A stretch of 64,000 nt of DNA from Streptomyces cinnamoneus (lineage in GTDB: Bacteria; Actinomycetota; Actinomycetes; Streptomycetales; Streptomycetaceae). The stretch covers positions 1-64,000 of the forward strand of contig NZ_BMVB01000026.1 of the NCBI RefSeq assembly GCF_014650495.1. The letters are read 5' to 3'. Made by a program: the position numbers and the translations under genes. Each line of letters starts with the position of its first letter. The first letter of the stretch is position 1. The notes below the pieces were generated by a model, which made no database searches, had not been told where the DNA came from, and worked only from the letters and a program-made list of their open reading frames with translations. Positions 26,265-35,030 of this stretch are shown in pieces.

Positions 26265-26854
26265 GCAGCAGCGACCCGACCGTGCAGCCGGTGCCCGCCT
26301 CCGTGGTGGAGCGGGTGGACGCCGCCGATGTGACGTTGAGCAATCCCAAGCGCGCCGTGATCTCGATCGGCAGCAATCTGGGCAACCGCCTGGAGATCCT
26401 GCAGGGTGCGATCGACGCGCTGGAGGACACGCCCGGCCTGCGGGTCAAGGCCGTGTCGCCGGTGTACGAGACCGATCCCTGGGGCGTCGAGCCGGGCAGC
26501 CAGCCGTCGTACTTCAACGCGGTCGTGCTGGTGAAGACGACGCTGCCGCCGGATTCGCTCCTGGAGCGCGGGCACGCCATCGAGGAGGCGTTCGAGCGGG
26601 TGCGCGAGGAGCGCTGGGGCGCGCGCACCCTTGATGTCGACATCGTCACGTATCAGGACGTCGTCTCCGACGACCCCGGGCTGACGCTGCCGCACCCGCG
26701 TGCCCATGAGCGCGCCTTTGTGCTCGTGCCGTGGTACGACGTGGATCCGGAAGCCGTTGTTCCGGGCCATGGCGCGGTGGCCGAGCTGCTGGCCGGGATG
26801 AGCCGTGCCGGCGTCGCCCAGCGGGCCGACCTGGAACTGCGACTGCCCGAGTAG
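26261..26854 (+). CDS. folK: HPPK, hydroxymethyl-dihydropterin pyrophosphokinase
   Basis: The 197-residue enzyme adds pyrophosphate from ATP to 6-hydroxymethyl-dihydropterin to make the FolP substrate. It has AVISIGSNLGNRLEILQGAI, SPVYETDPWG, FNAVVLVKT and the metal-binding RWGARTLDVDIVTY, then LPHPRAHERAFVLVPW. It carries a 30-residue N-terminal extension, normal in actinobacteria. The ATG overlaps the folB stop. The DUF3180 gene follows. Confidence 0.97.
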   Translation: MSSSDPTVQPVPASVVERVDAADVTLSNPKRAVISIGSNLGNRLEILQGAIDALEDTPGLRVKAVSPVYETDPWGVEPGSQPSYFNAVVLVKTTLPPDSLLERGHAIEEAFERVREERWGARTLDVDIVTYQDVVSDDPGLTLPHPRAHERAFVLVPWYDVDPEAVVPGHGAVAELLAGMSRAGVAQRADLELRLPE

Positions 26855-26904
26855 GCGTTGGCTCTACGCAGATCTACCGAACGACGACGAGGGGCGACAG
26901 CTCG

Positions 26905-27402
26905 GTGAAGCAACTTCGGATCGGGGTGCTGGTCGGCCTGTTCGCCGTGGCCGGAGTGCTCTCCTGGGCCGCCGCCCGGCTGTGGGACTCCTTCGGCACG
27001 CTGCCGCGCGTGCCGGTGGCGGCGCCCATCGTCCTGGCGGTCATCGCCGTGGTCCTGGCCGCGACGGCGCTGTCGCTGCGGGCCCGGCTGCGGGCGCAGC
27101 GCGAGCGGAGGCCCGGAGCGAAGGGCGTCGATCCGTTGCTGGCGGCCCGGGCGGTGGTCTTCGGCCAGGCCAGCGCGCTGGTCGCGGCGCTGGTCGCGGG
27201 GATGTACGGCGGCGTGGGCGTCTTCCTCCTGATCGAGGGCCTGGACGTGGAGGTCCGCCGCGACCAGGCGATCTACGCGGGCGCGTCGGTGCTGGCCGGT
27301 GCCTGCGTCATAGCGGCCGCCTTCTTCATGGAGCGGGTCTGCAAGCTGCCGGAGGACGACGACGAGAACGGCCCCGGCGGCGCCGGCACCACCCGCGCCT
27401 AG
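26905..27402 (+). CDS. DUF3180 membrane protein
   Basis: This 165-residue protein has four hydrophobic segments: IGVLVGLFAVAGVLSWAAA, PIVLAVIAVVLAATALSL, ALVAALVAGMYGGVGVFLLI and AGASVLAGACVIAAAFFM. It is the actinobacterial DUF3180 protein that habitually follows folK. Its function is unknown. The GTG at 26905 lies 50 bases after folK in the same orientation. The gene is the end of the folate group and is followed at once by an intergenic repeat element. Confidence 0.88.
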   Translation: MKQLRIGVLVGLFAVAGVLSWAAARLWDSFGTLPRVPVAAPIVLAVIAVVLAATALSLRARLRAQRERRPGAKGVDPLLAARAVVFGQASALVAALVAGMYGGVGVFLLIEGLDVEVRRDQAIYAGASVLAGACVIAAAFFMERVCKLPEDDDENGPGGAGTTRA

Positions 27403-27405
27403 GGC

Positions 27406-27623
27406 GTGTCCGCAAAGTAGCGCCGTACGCCCGAAGGGCGTGGCCCGCGGCGTCTGGTGCCGGGGGCACCTCCCAGCGGTAGCTGGGGGAGATCGCAAGG
27501 CGGAGGGTCGTCCTCGTACTGGGCGTACTCGGGCGACCCCGACAACGCAGCGAGCGTGCGTGCCGGGGGCGCCTCCCAGCGGTAGCTGGGGGAGTCGCGG
27601 GCCAGGCGGGACTTTGCGGACAC
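27406..27623. repeat. Intergenic element with terminal inverted repeats
   Basis: The element begins with GTGTCCGCAAAGT (27406-27418) and ends with its exact reverse complement, ACTTTGCGGACAC (27611-27623). Inside lie two direct copies (27457-27491 and 27560-27594) of a 35-bp unit with one mismatch. Each unit carries the dyad CCCAGC-GGTA-GCTGGG. It resembles intergenic repeats I know from Streptomyces genomes. It has no coding frame with support and fills nearly all of the gap between DUF3180 and the ABC ATPase. Confidence 0.8.
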
Positions 27624-27688
27624 GGCCTGGGCTCTCGCGCCGCGGGTGCCGCCGGCGGGGGCCGGCGGCCGCCTTGGCCGGTGTCCTC

Positions 27689-28855
27689 CTACACGCCCGG
27701 CACGGTCTCCAGCTCCACCTCGCTGCGTGAGCCGCCCCGGGCGTCGGCCTCGATCGAGCGCCGCAGCGCCTCGTGCAGCCGCGCGGGCGTCAGGACGCCG
27801 AGGAAGTGGTCGGCGCGCTCACCGTCCAGCACCGCGATCCAGCCGGCGTCGTGCTGCAGCATCGTGCTGAACGCCCGCTTGAGCGAGGCACCCAGCGGCA
27901 GCCACGCGTCCATCCGCCGCGCCCGTTCCCGCACCAGGCCCTCGCCCGAGGCCGCGGCCTCCGCCGAGATCCAGCCGTGCAGCCGGTCCGAGTCGTCCAG
28001 GACGACGGCCCAGCGCGCGTCCTTGCGGGCGAGGAGCCCGGCCGCTTCCGACAGCCGGTCGTCGAGGTGGACCACCGGCGGCTGCTCCAGGTCGTCGGCC
28101 TCGATCGGGGTCACCGACAGCCGCTTGAGCCCGCGGTCGGCGCCGACGAAGTCGGCGACGTACGGCGTGGCGGGGGCGCCGAGGACCGCGGCCGGCGCGT
28201 CGAACTGTTCGATGCGGCCGTTGCCGTACACCGCGATCCGGTCGCCGAGCCGGACGGCCTCCTCGATGTCGTGCGTCACGAAGAGCACCGTCTTGCGGAC
28301 CTGGGACTGCAGGCGCAGGAACTCGCTCTGCAGCCGCTCCCGCACGACCGGGTCGACGGCGCCGAAGGGCTCGTCCATCAGGAGGACGGGCGGGTCGGCG
28401 GCCAGCGCCCGCGCGACCCCGACCCGCTGGCGCTGCCCGCCCGAGAGCTGGTCGGGGTAGCGGTCCCCGTAGACGGAGGGGTCGAGCCCGACGAGGTCCA
28501 GCAGCTCGGCGGCCCGCGCCCGGGCCCGCTTGCGCTGCCAGCCCAGCAGGTGCGGCACGGTGGCGGTGTTGTCCAGCACGGTCTTGTGGGGGAAGAGGCC
28601 CACCTGCTGGATGACGTAGCCGATGCGGCGGCGCAGTTCGACGGGGTCGACGGTGGAGATGTCCTCGCCGTTCACGAGGATCCGGCCCGAGGTCGGCTCG
28701 ATGAGCCGGTTGACCATCTTCATCGTGGTGGTCTTGCCGCAGCCGGACGGGCCCACGAGGGTGACCAACTCGCCCTCCGCCACCTCGAAGGACAGGTCGT
28801 CCACGGCGGTCGTACCGTCGGCGTAGCTCTTGGTGACGTGCTCGAAGCGGATCAT
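27689..28855 (-). CDS. Osmoprotectant-type ABC transporter ATPase with CBS pair
   Basis: The 388-residue protein powers an importer of the glycine betaine/proline family (OpuCA/ProV-like). Motifs: Walker A GPSGCGKTTT, the Q loop with IQQVGLFPHKTV, signature LSGGQRQRVGVARAL, Walker B VLLMDEPFGAVD, and the switch His in FVTHDIEEAV. Residues about 250-375 hold a CBS domain pair (VVHLDDRLSEAAGLL; GASLKRAFSTMLQHDAGWIAV), which in OpuA senses ionic strength. It is divergent from the two permease genes and the binding-protein gene, so the transporter is split between two transcripts. Confidence 0.93.
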   Translation of the reverse strand: MIRFEHVTKSYADGTTAVDDLSFEVAEGELVTLVGPSGCGKTTTMKMVNRLIEPTSGRILVNGEDISTVDPVELRRRIGYVIQQVGLFPHKTVLDNTATVPHLLGWQRKRARARAAELLDLVGLDPSVYGDRYPDQLSGGQRQRVGVARALAADPPVLLMDEPFGAVDPVVRERLQSEFLRLQSQVRKTVLFVTHDIEEAVRLGDRIAVYGNGRIEQFDAPAAVLGAPATPYVADFVGADRGLKRLSVTPIEADDLEQPPVVHLDDRLSEAAGLLARKDARWAVVLDDSDRLHGWISAEAAASGEGLVRERARRMDAWLPLGASLKRAFSTMLQHDAGWIAVLDGERADHFLGVLTPARLHEALRRSIEADARGGSRSEVELETVPGV

Positions 28856-28986
28856 GGCTCCCCATTGTGGCCGTACCTCTCTCGAACAATGTTGCAGGCG
28901 GATGTCCGTCGGAGGCGAATGTCAGTGCCCCGGGTTAGGGTCGCCAGTGACCGACCGTGAAGGCCGAGGGGGAGGTGAGGGCGCGG

Positions 28987-29706
28987 ATGGCGGACGACAA
29001 CTGCTTGATCTCCAACGACTGGGTCTGCGGTGAGTACGTGCGCACACGCGGCCAGGAGCTGACGGACGCCACGCTCCAGCACATCGGCATCACCCTGGCC
29101 TCGGTGGCCATAGGACTGCTCGTGGCCTTCCCGCTGGCCCTGCTCGCCCGCAGGTGGCGGGCGGTTGCGGGGCCGGTCCTCGGGATGACCACGATCCTCT
29201 ACACCATCCCGTCGCTGGCGATGTTCTCGCTGCTGGTACCGGTGTTCGGGCTGTCGGCGGCGGTCGTGGTCACGGGCCTGGTGCTCTATTCGCTGACGAT
29301 CCTCGTGCGCAACATCCTCACCGGCCTGGCCTCGGTGCCGCAGGAGGCGCGCGAGGCGGCCCGCGGCATGGGGTACGGGCCGCTGAGACTGCTGTTCGCC
29401 GTCGAACTGCCGCTGGCCGTACCGGCCCTGATGGCCGGTCTGCGGATCGCCACGGTCTCCACGGTGTCGCTGACGACCGTCGGAGCCATCATCGGCTACG
29501 GCGGGTTGGGCAACCTCATCTACGAGGGTATGCGCAGCTACTTCAAGGCGCAGGTCCTCACGGCCTCCGTGCTGTGCGTGGTGCTGGCGGTCACGGCCGA
29601 CCTGGCGCTGCTGCTCGTCCAGCGGCTGCTGACGCCGTGGGCGCGGCCCAAGCGCCGGCCGAAGGCGGCGCCGAAGGTGCGCAAGACCGAGAAGGCGGTG
29701 GCCTGA
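28987..29706 (+). CDS. Osmoprotectant-type ABC permease 1
   Basis: The 239-residue integral membrane protein is one of two permeases of the importer. It has the binding-protein-dependent permease fold, with the EAA loop EAREAARGMGYGPLRLLFAVELPLAVPAL near residues 120-148. Six hydrophobic segments are visible, for example LASVAIGLLVAFPLALLAR. The ATG at 28987 is supported by GGAGGTGAGG upstream. Its stop overlaps the next permease start (TGATG). Confidence 0.93.
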   Translation: MADDNCLISNDWVCGEYVRTRGQELTDATLQHIGITLASVAIGLLVAFPLALLARRWRAVAGPVLGMTTILYTIPSLAMFSLLVPVFGLSAAVVVTGLVLYSLTILVRNILTGLASVPQEAREAARGMGYGPLRLLFAVELPLAVPALMAGLRIATVSTVSLTTVGAIIGYGGLGNLIYEGMRSYFKAQVLTASVLCVVLAVTADLALLLVQRLLTPWARPKRRPKAAPKVRKTEKAVA

Positions 29707-30389
29707 TGGGAGTCGTCGAGCGCACCTGGGAGTGGCTGACCACCACCGCCCACTGGTCGGGTACGGACGGCGTCTGGCACCGGCTGGGGGAGCACCTCTT
29801 CCTCACCGTCGTCTGCCTGCTGATCTCCTGCGCGATCGCGCTGCCGGTCGCCGTGCTGCTCGGTCACGTGGGCAAGGGCGGTGCGCTGGCGGTCAACATC
29901 TCCAACGTCGGCCGTGCGGTGCCGACGTTCGCGGTGCTGGTGCTGTTGCTGCTCAGCCCGCTGGGTTCGCACGGGTCGTGGCCGACCGTCATCGCGCTGG
30001 TGCTGTTCGCGATACCCCCGCTGCTGACCAACGCCTATGTGGGCATGCGCGAGGTCGACCGGGACATGGTCGAGGCGGCGCGGGGCATGGGGATGACGGG
30101 CACTCAGATCATCGCCCGGGTCGAACTGCCTCTGGCCTTCCCGCTGATCCTCACCGGCGTGCGGTCCGCCGCGGTGCAGGTCGTGGCCACGACCACGCTG
30201 GCCGCCCTGCCCGGGGGCGGCGGCCTGGGCCGGATCATCACGGCCGGCTTCCGGCTCACCGACACCGCCCAGGTGGTGGCGGGGGCGCTGCTGGTGGCCG
30301 TGCTGGCGCTGCTGGTCGAGGGCGCCTTCGTCCTGCTGCAGCGGCTGCTGGACCCGATGCGCGGACACCCGGCGACGGTCCGGGCATGA
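29706..30389 (+). CDS. Osmoprotectant-type ABC permease 2
   Basis: The 227-residue second permease has the same fold. The EAA-type loop is MVEAARGMGMTGTQIIARVELPLAF, and membrane segments include LFLTVVCLLISCAIALPVAV and TVIALVLFAIPPLLTNAYV. It overlaps the first permease by one base (TGATG). It precedes the binding protein by 57 bases. The pair of permeases with a single ATPase is the OpuC arrangement. Confidence 0.93.
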   Translation: MGVVERTWEWLTTTAHWSGTDGVWHRLGEHLFLTVVCLLISCAIALPVAVLLGHVGKGGALAVNISNVGRAVPTFAVLVLLLLSPLGSHGSWPTVIALVLFAIPPLLTNAYVGMREVDRDMVEAARGMGMTGTQIIARVELPLAFPLILTGVRSAAVQVVATTTLAALPGGGGLGRIITAGFRLTDTAQVVAGALLVAVLALLVEGAFVLLQRLLDPMRGHPATVRA

Positions 30390-30446
30390 CCTTGCGCGCC
30401 GGCCCTCACACCCGACGGCCGGCCTGACGACTGGATGGAGTTCCCC

Positions 30447-31424
30447 ATGACCAGGACACCGCGTCGAGCGCGGCTCGCCCGCGCCCTCCCGGCGGTGGCC
30501 GGCGCCGCAGCCTTGACGGTGGGGCTCACCGCCTGCGGCGGTGACAGCCTGGAGAAATCCGGTAGCGGGAGTTCCACCGGGTCCGGCCGGGAATCGCTGG
30601 TGATCGGCTCGGCCTCCTTCACCGAGTCGAAGGTGCTGGCGGAGATATACGCGGGCCTGCTCAGGGACGCCGGATATTCGACGTCGATCAAGACCGTCGA
30701 CGCGCGCGAGCTCTATGAGCCGGCCCTGGAGAAGGGCGAGATCGACGTGGTGCCCGAGTACGCCGCGACGCTCGCCGAATTCCTGAACAAGAAGCAGAAC
30801 GGGAAGGACGCCCCGCAGGTCGCGTCCGCCGATGCCGCCACCACCGTGAAGGCGCTGCGAAATCTCGCCGGGCCGCGCGGTCTTACCGTCCTCGACGCCG
30901 GCCCGGCCGTCGACCAGAACGCCTTCGCGGTCACGGCCGACTTTGCGGGAAAACACCAGCTCAAGACCCTTTCCGATCTGGGAAGGTCCAAGGAGCGGGT
31001 GCGGCTCGCAGCGGGCGACGAGTGCTCCCAGCGGCCCTTCTGCCAGCCGGGCCTGGAGAAGACCTACGGCATAGAGGTCGCCGGCATCGACCCGCTGGAG
31101 GTCGGCAGCACCCAGGCCAAGCAGGCCGTCAAGGAGGGCAAGGACCAGCTGCTGCTGACCACCACCACGGACGCCACACTCGAACAGTTCGGTCTTGTAC
31201 TTCTTGAGGACGACAAGAAGCTGCAGAACTCCGACAACGTACTGCCGGTGGTGAATGCGAAGAAGGCGGGTTCGCAGAAGGTCGCCGAGGCGCTCGGCAA
31301 GCTCAACCGGGTGCTGACCACCGCGGATCTCACCGAACTCAACAAGAAGGTCGACGCTCAGCGGCTCAAGCCCGCCGATGTTGCGGCGCGGTACCTCAAG
31401 GACAAGAAGCTTCTGTCGAAGTGA
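30447..31424 (+). CDS. Osmoprotectant ABC transporter substrate-binding lipoprotein
   Basis: The 325-residue protein is the extracellular binding component. A lipoprotein signal ends in LTAC (GLTACGG, Cys about residue 30), and a Gly/Ser linker follows. The mature domain begins LVIGSASFTESKVLAEIY, the hallmark of the OpuC-type (QAT) binding family, with DVVPEYAATLAEFL and DDKKLQNSDNVLPVV typical of the binding pocket. The ATG at 30447 has GGAG six bases upstream; an ATG at 30435 is in frame without a site. Ligand is probably a quaternary amine; not proven. Confidence 0.93.
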   Translation: MTRTPRRARLARALPAVAGAAALTVGLTACGGDSLEKSGSGSSTGSGRESLVIGSASFTESKVLAEIYAGLLRDAGYSTSIKTVDARELYEPALEKGEIDVVPEYAATLAEFLNKKQNGKDAPQVASADAATTVKALRNLAGPRGLTVLDAGPAVDQNAFAVTADFAGKHQLKTLSDLGRSKERVRLAAGDECSQRPFCQPGLEKTYGIEVAGIDPLEVGSTQAKQAVKEGKDQLLLTTTTDATLEQFGLVLLEDDKKLQNSDNVLPVVNAKKAGSQKVAEALGKLNRVLTTADLTELNKKVDAQRLKPADVAARYLKDKKLLSK

Positions 31425-31529
31425 CACCCGAAGTGACACAAGGTGAGGGAGCGGTGGAGAAGTAAGATCAAGCGAAGAGTTTGGTGGTGCCGTCACACTC
31501 CTGTGGCGACGCACGGTAAGTTTCAGGCC

Positions 31530-32633
31530 ATGCCACGAGGACGCCACCGCCATTCCGCACCCCTGCACCGGCTTCTTCCACCGCTGACGGTCGCGGCGAC
31601 ATCAGTCGTCTGCGCCGCCGGTGCCCTGGCGGTGGACGAAACCGTCGTCGTCCAGGGCCTCGCCGTCGCCGCCTCCGCGGCCGCCGTGGTCGGCTCCGTG
31701 CTGATGCGCCGCTGGGACCGCGCGGCCGGCAAGCGCGTCGCCCAGCTCACCACCGCCCGCACGCGCGACGAGTGGAAGACCGAGGAGCGCATAGCCGAGC
31801 TGGAGACGGACCTCGAAGAGACCCGTCTGCTGCGCACCAAGCTGGAGGCGAAGCTGCGCTCCAAGCGCAGCGAGCTCGCCCGCATGCGGACCGAGCACGC
31901 CGACCTGCTGCGCCGCTACGCCACCGCGGAGACGGGCCGGGCCAGCGCCATGGAGGGCCGCCGCCTGCTGGCGAAGGGCGCCGCCTCCGGTGCCGCGCCC
32001 AAGGCCCTGGAGGCCGCGGGCCCGCAGGGTACGGCCGCGTCCGGCCCCGACGCCGCCGCGTACCGCAAGGCCGCCGACGCCCTGCGCGACCTGCAGCGCA
32101 ACGCCGCCGCGCAGCGGCAGGGCGGGGCGAAGCCGACGGCAGGGGCTCCGAAGGCCCTGACTCCGGCTCCGGCGACCGACGCCCCCAAGACCCCCGTGGC
32201 GAATGCCCCGGCCCCCAAGGCCCCCGTGGCGAATGCCCCGGCCCCCAAGGCCACCGCGGCGAACGCCCCGGCCCCCAAGGCCCCGGCCGCCCGGACGCAG
32301 GCCGCGAAGGCTCCCGCCGCCCAGGCCCCGGCCGTGCCGGCGCCTGCGGCCAAGGCCCCGGCGGCCAAGGCTCCGGCCCCGCAGGCCGAGGTCGTGCCGG
32401 CCGCGCGCCGGCCCGCCTCCCGTGCGCAGGGCGGCTTCGACTTCTTCGGCAACGGCGGCGACAAGGCCAGGAAGAAGCCGGTCGAGGAGCAGGACCTCGC
32501 GGACGTCGTCGGCGACGAGGCGCTCGCCGAGGCGGAGGCGGCGGCCGGGAAGGACGGAAAGATCATCGACCTGACCGCCCACGACGAGACCGAGCAGATC
32601 GACGTCGCGGAGCTGCGCAGCGCGATCTCGTAG
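31530..32633 (+). CDS. Coiled-coil protein with Ala/Pro-rich repeats
   Basis: I do not recognise the function of this 367-residue protein. Residues 1-45 are basic, then two hydrophobic segments follow (LTVAATSVVCAAGALAV and VVQGLAVAASAAAVVGSVLM), so it is membrane anchored. Next is a long heptad-like helix, EERIAELETDLEETRLLR through KRSELARMRTEHADLL, a coiled coil. After that comes a low-complexity Ala/Pro/Lys stretch with repeated NAPAPKAP units, then a conserved-looking tail containing GGFDFFGNGGDKARKKP. It is convergent with the nuoD gene. Confidence 0.7.
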   Translation: MPRGRHRHSAPLHRLLPPLTVAATSVVCAAGALAVDETVVVQGLAVAASAAAVVGSVLMRRWDRAAGKRVAQLTTARTRDEWKTEERIAELETDLEETRLLRTKLEAKLRSKRSELARMRTEHADLLRRYATAETGRASAMEGRRLLAKGAASGAAPKALEAAGPQGTAASGPDAAAYRKAADALRDLQRNAAAQRQGGAKPTAGAPKALTPAPATDAPKTPVANAPAPKAPVANAPAPKATAANAPAPKAPAARTQAAKAPAAQAPAVPAPAAKAPAAKAPAPQAEVVPAARRPASRAQGGFDFFGNGGDKARKKPVEEQDLADVVGDEALAEAEAAAGKDGKIIDLTAHDETEQIDVAELRSAIS

Positions 32634-32652
32634 GGGCTGTCGCCCCTGCGTT

Positions 32653-32678
32653 CCGGGGCCGGCGCCTGCCGGCCCCGG
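32653..32678. terminator. Bidirectional hairpin before nuoD
   Basis: CCGGGGCCGGC and GCCGGCCCCGG form an 11-bp stem with loop GCCT, between the convergent coiled-coil and nuoD genes. Confidence 0.7.
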
Positions 32679-32690
32679 GGCGATCCGCGA

Positions 32691-33833
32691 CTACTTGTCG
32701 ATGTCGCCCACGACGAAGAACAGCGAGCCCAGGATCGCCACCATGTCGGCGACCAGCGTGCCCGGCAGGAGCTCGGTCAGGGCCTGGATATTGTTGAAGG
32801 ACGCCGAGCGCAGCTTCAGCCGGTAGGGCGTCTTGTCGCCCTTGGAGACGAGGTAGTAGCCGTTGAGGCCCAGCGGGTTCTCGGTCCAGACGTAGGTCGA
32901 GCCCTCCGGCGCCTTGAGCACCTTCGGCAGCCGCTGGTTGATCGGGCCGGGCGCGAGGTCGTCCAGCCGGTCCAGGCACGCCTCGGCCAGCTCCAGCGCG
33001 TTGTGCGTCTGGTCCAGCAGGCACTCGAAGCGCGCCAGGCAGTCGCCCTCCTCGCGGGTGACGACCTTCAGGACGTCCGCCAGCTCGCCGTAGGCGAGGT
33101 ACGGCTCGTCGCGCCGCAGGTCGAAGTCGACGCCGGAGGCGCGCGCGATCGGCCCGCTGACCCCGTAGGCGTGCACGGTCTCCTGCGACAGGACGCCGAC
33201 GCCGCGCGTACGGCCGCGGAAGATCTCGTTGCCGAGCACCAGCCGGTCGTAGACGTCCATGCGCGAGCGGACCTGGGCCACCGCGTGCCGGGCCCGGCCG
33301 AGCCAGCCCGCGGGCAGGTCCTCCTTCAGGCCGCCGACGCGGTTGAACATGTAGTGCATCCGGCCGCCGGAGACCTCCTCCATGACCGTCTGCAGTTCCT
33401 CGCGCTCGTGGAAGGCGTGGAAGACGGGCGTGATGCCGCCGAGCTCCAGCGGGTAGGAGCCGAGGAACATCAGGTGGTTGAGCACCCGGTTCAGCTCGGC
33501 CAGGAGCGTGCGCGTCCACACGGCCCGCTCGGGGACCTCCATGCCGAGCATGCGCTCGACGGCGATGACGACGCCCAGCTCGTTGGAGAAGGCCGACAGC
33601 CAGTCGTGGCGGTTGGCGAGCATGATGATCTGCCGGTAGTCGCGCGCCTCGAACAGCTTCTCCGCGCCCCGGTGCATGTAGCCGATGACCGGCTCGGCGT
33701 GCTGGACGCGCTCGCCGTCCAGGACGAGCCGCAGCCGCAGCACACCGTGGGTGGACGGGTGCTGAGGCCCGATGTTGAGCACCATGTCGGTGCTCTCCGC
33801 CGCGCCGCCGATGCCGACTGTCGTCTCCGTCAT
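32691..33833 (-). CDS. nuoD: Orphan NADH-quinone oxidoreductase subunit D (NuoD2-like)
   Basis: The 380-residue protein is the 49-kDa (NuoD/NDUFS2) quinone-binding subunit type of complex I. It shows IGPQHPSTHGVLRL, GYMHRGAEKLFEARDY, NRVLNHLMFLGSYPLELGG and the closing VVGDIDK. No other nuo gene is in the window, so it is a second, isolated copy. At the position of the conserved quinone-binding Tyr it has Trp78 (HDWLS). Arg55 is the residue matching the methylated Arg of human NDUFS2. It follows the MidA-like gene by 49 bases on the same strand. Confidence 0.92.
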   Translation of the reverse strand: MTETTVGIGGAAESTDMVLNIGPQHPSTHGVLRLRLVLDGERVQHAEPVIGYMHRGAEKLFEARDYRQIIMLANRHDWLSAFSNELGVVIAVERMLGMEVPERAVWTRTLLAELNRVLNHLMFLGSYPLELGGITPVFHAFHEREELQTVMEEVSGGRMHYMFNRVGGLKEDLPAGWLGRARHAVAQVRSRMDVYDRLVLGNEIFRGRTRGVGVLSQETVHAYGVSGPIARASGVDFDLRRDEPYLAYGELADVLKVVTREEGDCLARFECLLDQTHNALELAEACLDRLDDLAPGPINQRLPKVLKAPEGSTYVWTENPLGLNGYYLVSKGDKTPYRLKLRSASFNNIQALTELLPGTLVADMVAILGSLFFVVGDIDK

Positions 33834-33882
33834 GGGGCTAGTTTCTCCCCTGACCCACCCCTGACCGAAACCGGGGGAATCC

Positions 33883-34908
33883 CTAGAGTCCCTCTCGGGG
33901 GAGCGGACGGGCCGGGGCCAGCAGACCCTCGCACGCCGGGCCCACCGGCTGGACCAGCCAGCCGAACGCCCCGAGCCCCGCCGGCGAGGTCAGTTCCGCT
34001 GCCTCTCCCGCCGCGCCGAGCGCGCGTACGTACGCGGCCGGGTCGGACGAGGCGAGCGAGAGCGGCGGCCGGCCGCCGTCCACGCCCAGCGCCCGCAGCG
34101 CCTCGCGCTGCGTGGTCAGCGTGGCGCCGGGCCCGGCGCACGCGTCCAGCGCCACGTGTGCCGTGATGTCGCACGAGCCGTCGGGCACCGGCCGGACCTC
34201 GCGTCCGTCGCGGAAGCCGGTCAGGGTGCCGAACGGCGGGCGCGCGGCGAGGTCGTGGGCGTAGTCCACCGCCACCGCCAGACCGGACCGCAGCGTGGCC
34301 ACCGCCCGGGCCCAGGCGGCGTCGCGCGGGTGGCCGATCTCGGCGCGGGAGCCGGGCGGGGCTCCTTCGAGCGGCCACCAGTGGGCCAGCCAGCCCGCGT
34401 CGCGACCGGTCACCGGGTCGCCGAGCAGCTCCTCGCCGTCCGGCCGGACGAGCACCCGGCGCGGGGTGCCGCCGCCGTCGGCCTCGGCGACGTCCAGCGG
34501 CACGTTGTCCAGCCACTCGTTGGCGAACAGCAGGCCGTGGACGCCGTCCGGGGGAGTGTCCGTCCACTCCACGCGCGGATCGAGGCCCGCCGGCCGGTCG
34601 GCGAGCTCCACCGCGTACGGGCGCAGCCGCCCGGCCAGCTCCGGCGGGCACTGCGCGAGCACCCCGGCCACCAGCTCGCCGCGGCCCGCCCCGACGTCCG
34701 TGAACGTCAGCTCGCCGGGGTGCCCGAGGGCGGCGTCGACGCGGCGCAGCAGCTCCACGACGGCCCCGGCGTAGAGCGGGGAGGCGTGAACGGAGGTACG
34801 GAAGTGGCCCGCGGGGCCCTCGGGACGCCGGTAGAAGCCGCCGGGGCCGTACAGGGCGGCCTCGGCGGCCTCCCGCCAGGTTCTCGTTCCGTTCGTTCCG
34901 CTCGCCAT
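33883..34908 (-). CDS. MidA/NDUFAF7-type SAM-dependent methyltransferase
   Basis: The 341-residue protein belongs to the MidA family (COG1565). Key segments: LYGPGGFYRRPEGPAGHFRT with the SAM-domain entry, SPLYAGAVVELLRRVD, motif I FTDVGAGRGELVAGVL, and LLFANEWLDNVPLDV with the acidic loop. Human NDUFAF7 methylates Arg85 (mature numbering) of NDUFS2, the NuoD homologue. It lies directly upstream of the orphan nuoD, which is exactly the substrate type. I infer that this pair works together. The start at 34908 (MASGTNGTRTW) is chosen over a longer frame. Confidence 0.85.
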   Translation of the reverse strand: MASGTNGTRTWREAAEAALYGPGGFYRRPEGPAGHFRTSVHASPLYAGAVVELLRRVDAALGHPGELTFTDVGAGRGELVAGVLAQCPPELAGRLRPYAVELADRPAGLDPRVEWTDTPPDGVHGLLFANEWLDNVPLDVAEADGGGTPRRVLVRPDGEELLGDPVTGRDAGWLAHWWPLEGAPPGSRAEIGHPRDAAWARAVATLRSGLAVAVDYAHDLAARPPFGTLTGFRDGREVRPVPDGSCDITAHVALDACAGPGATLTTQREALRALGVDGGRPPLSLASSDPAAYVRALGAAGEAAELTSPAGLGAFGWLVQPVGPACEGLLAPARPLPREGL

Positions 34909-35030
34909 ACGCACACGGTAAGCGGGGGCGGCGGGCTCGGGGGCCTCCACCTTGGGGAGTAGACGGGAAGCGGCCGGATCGACCGCCGGGCTGACCCCGG
35001 CACCGGTTCGGGGTGCCTACGCTGGGTGAC

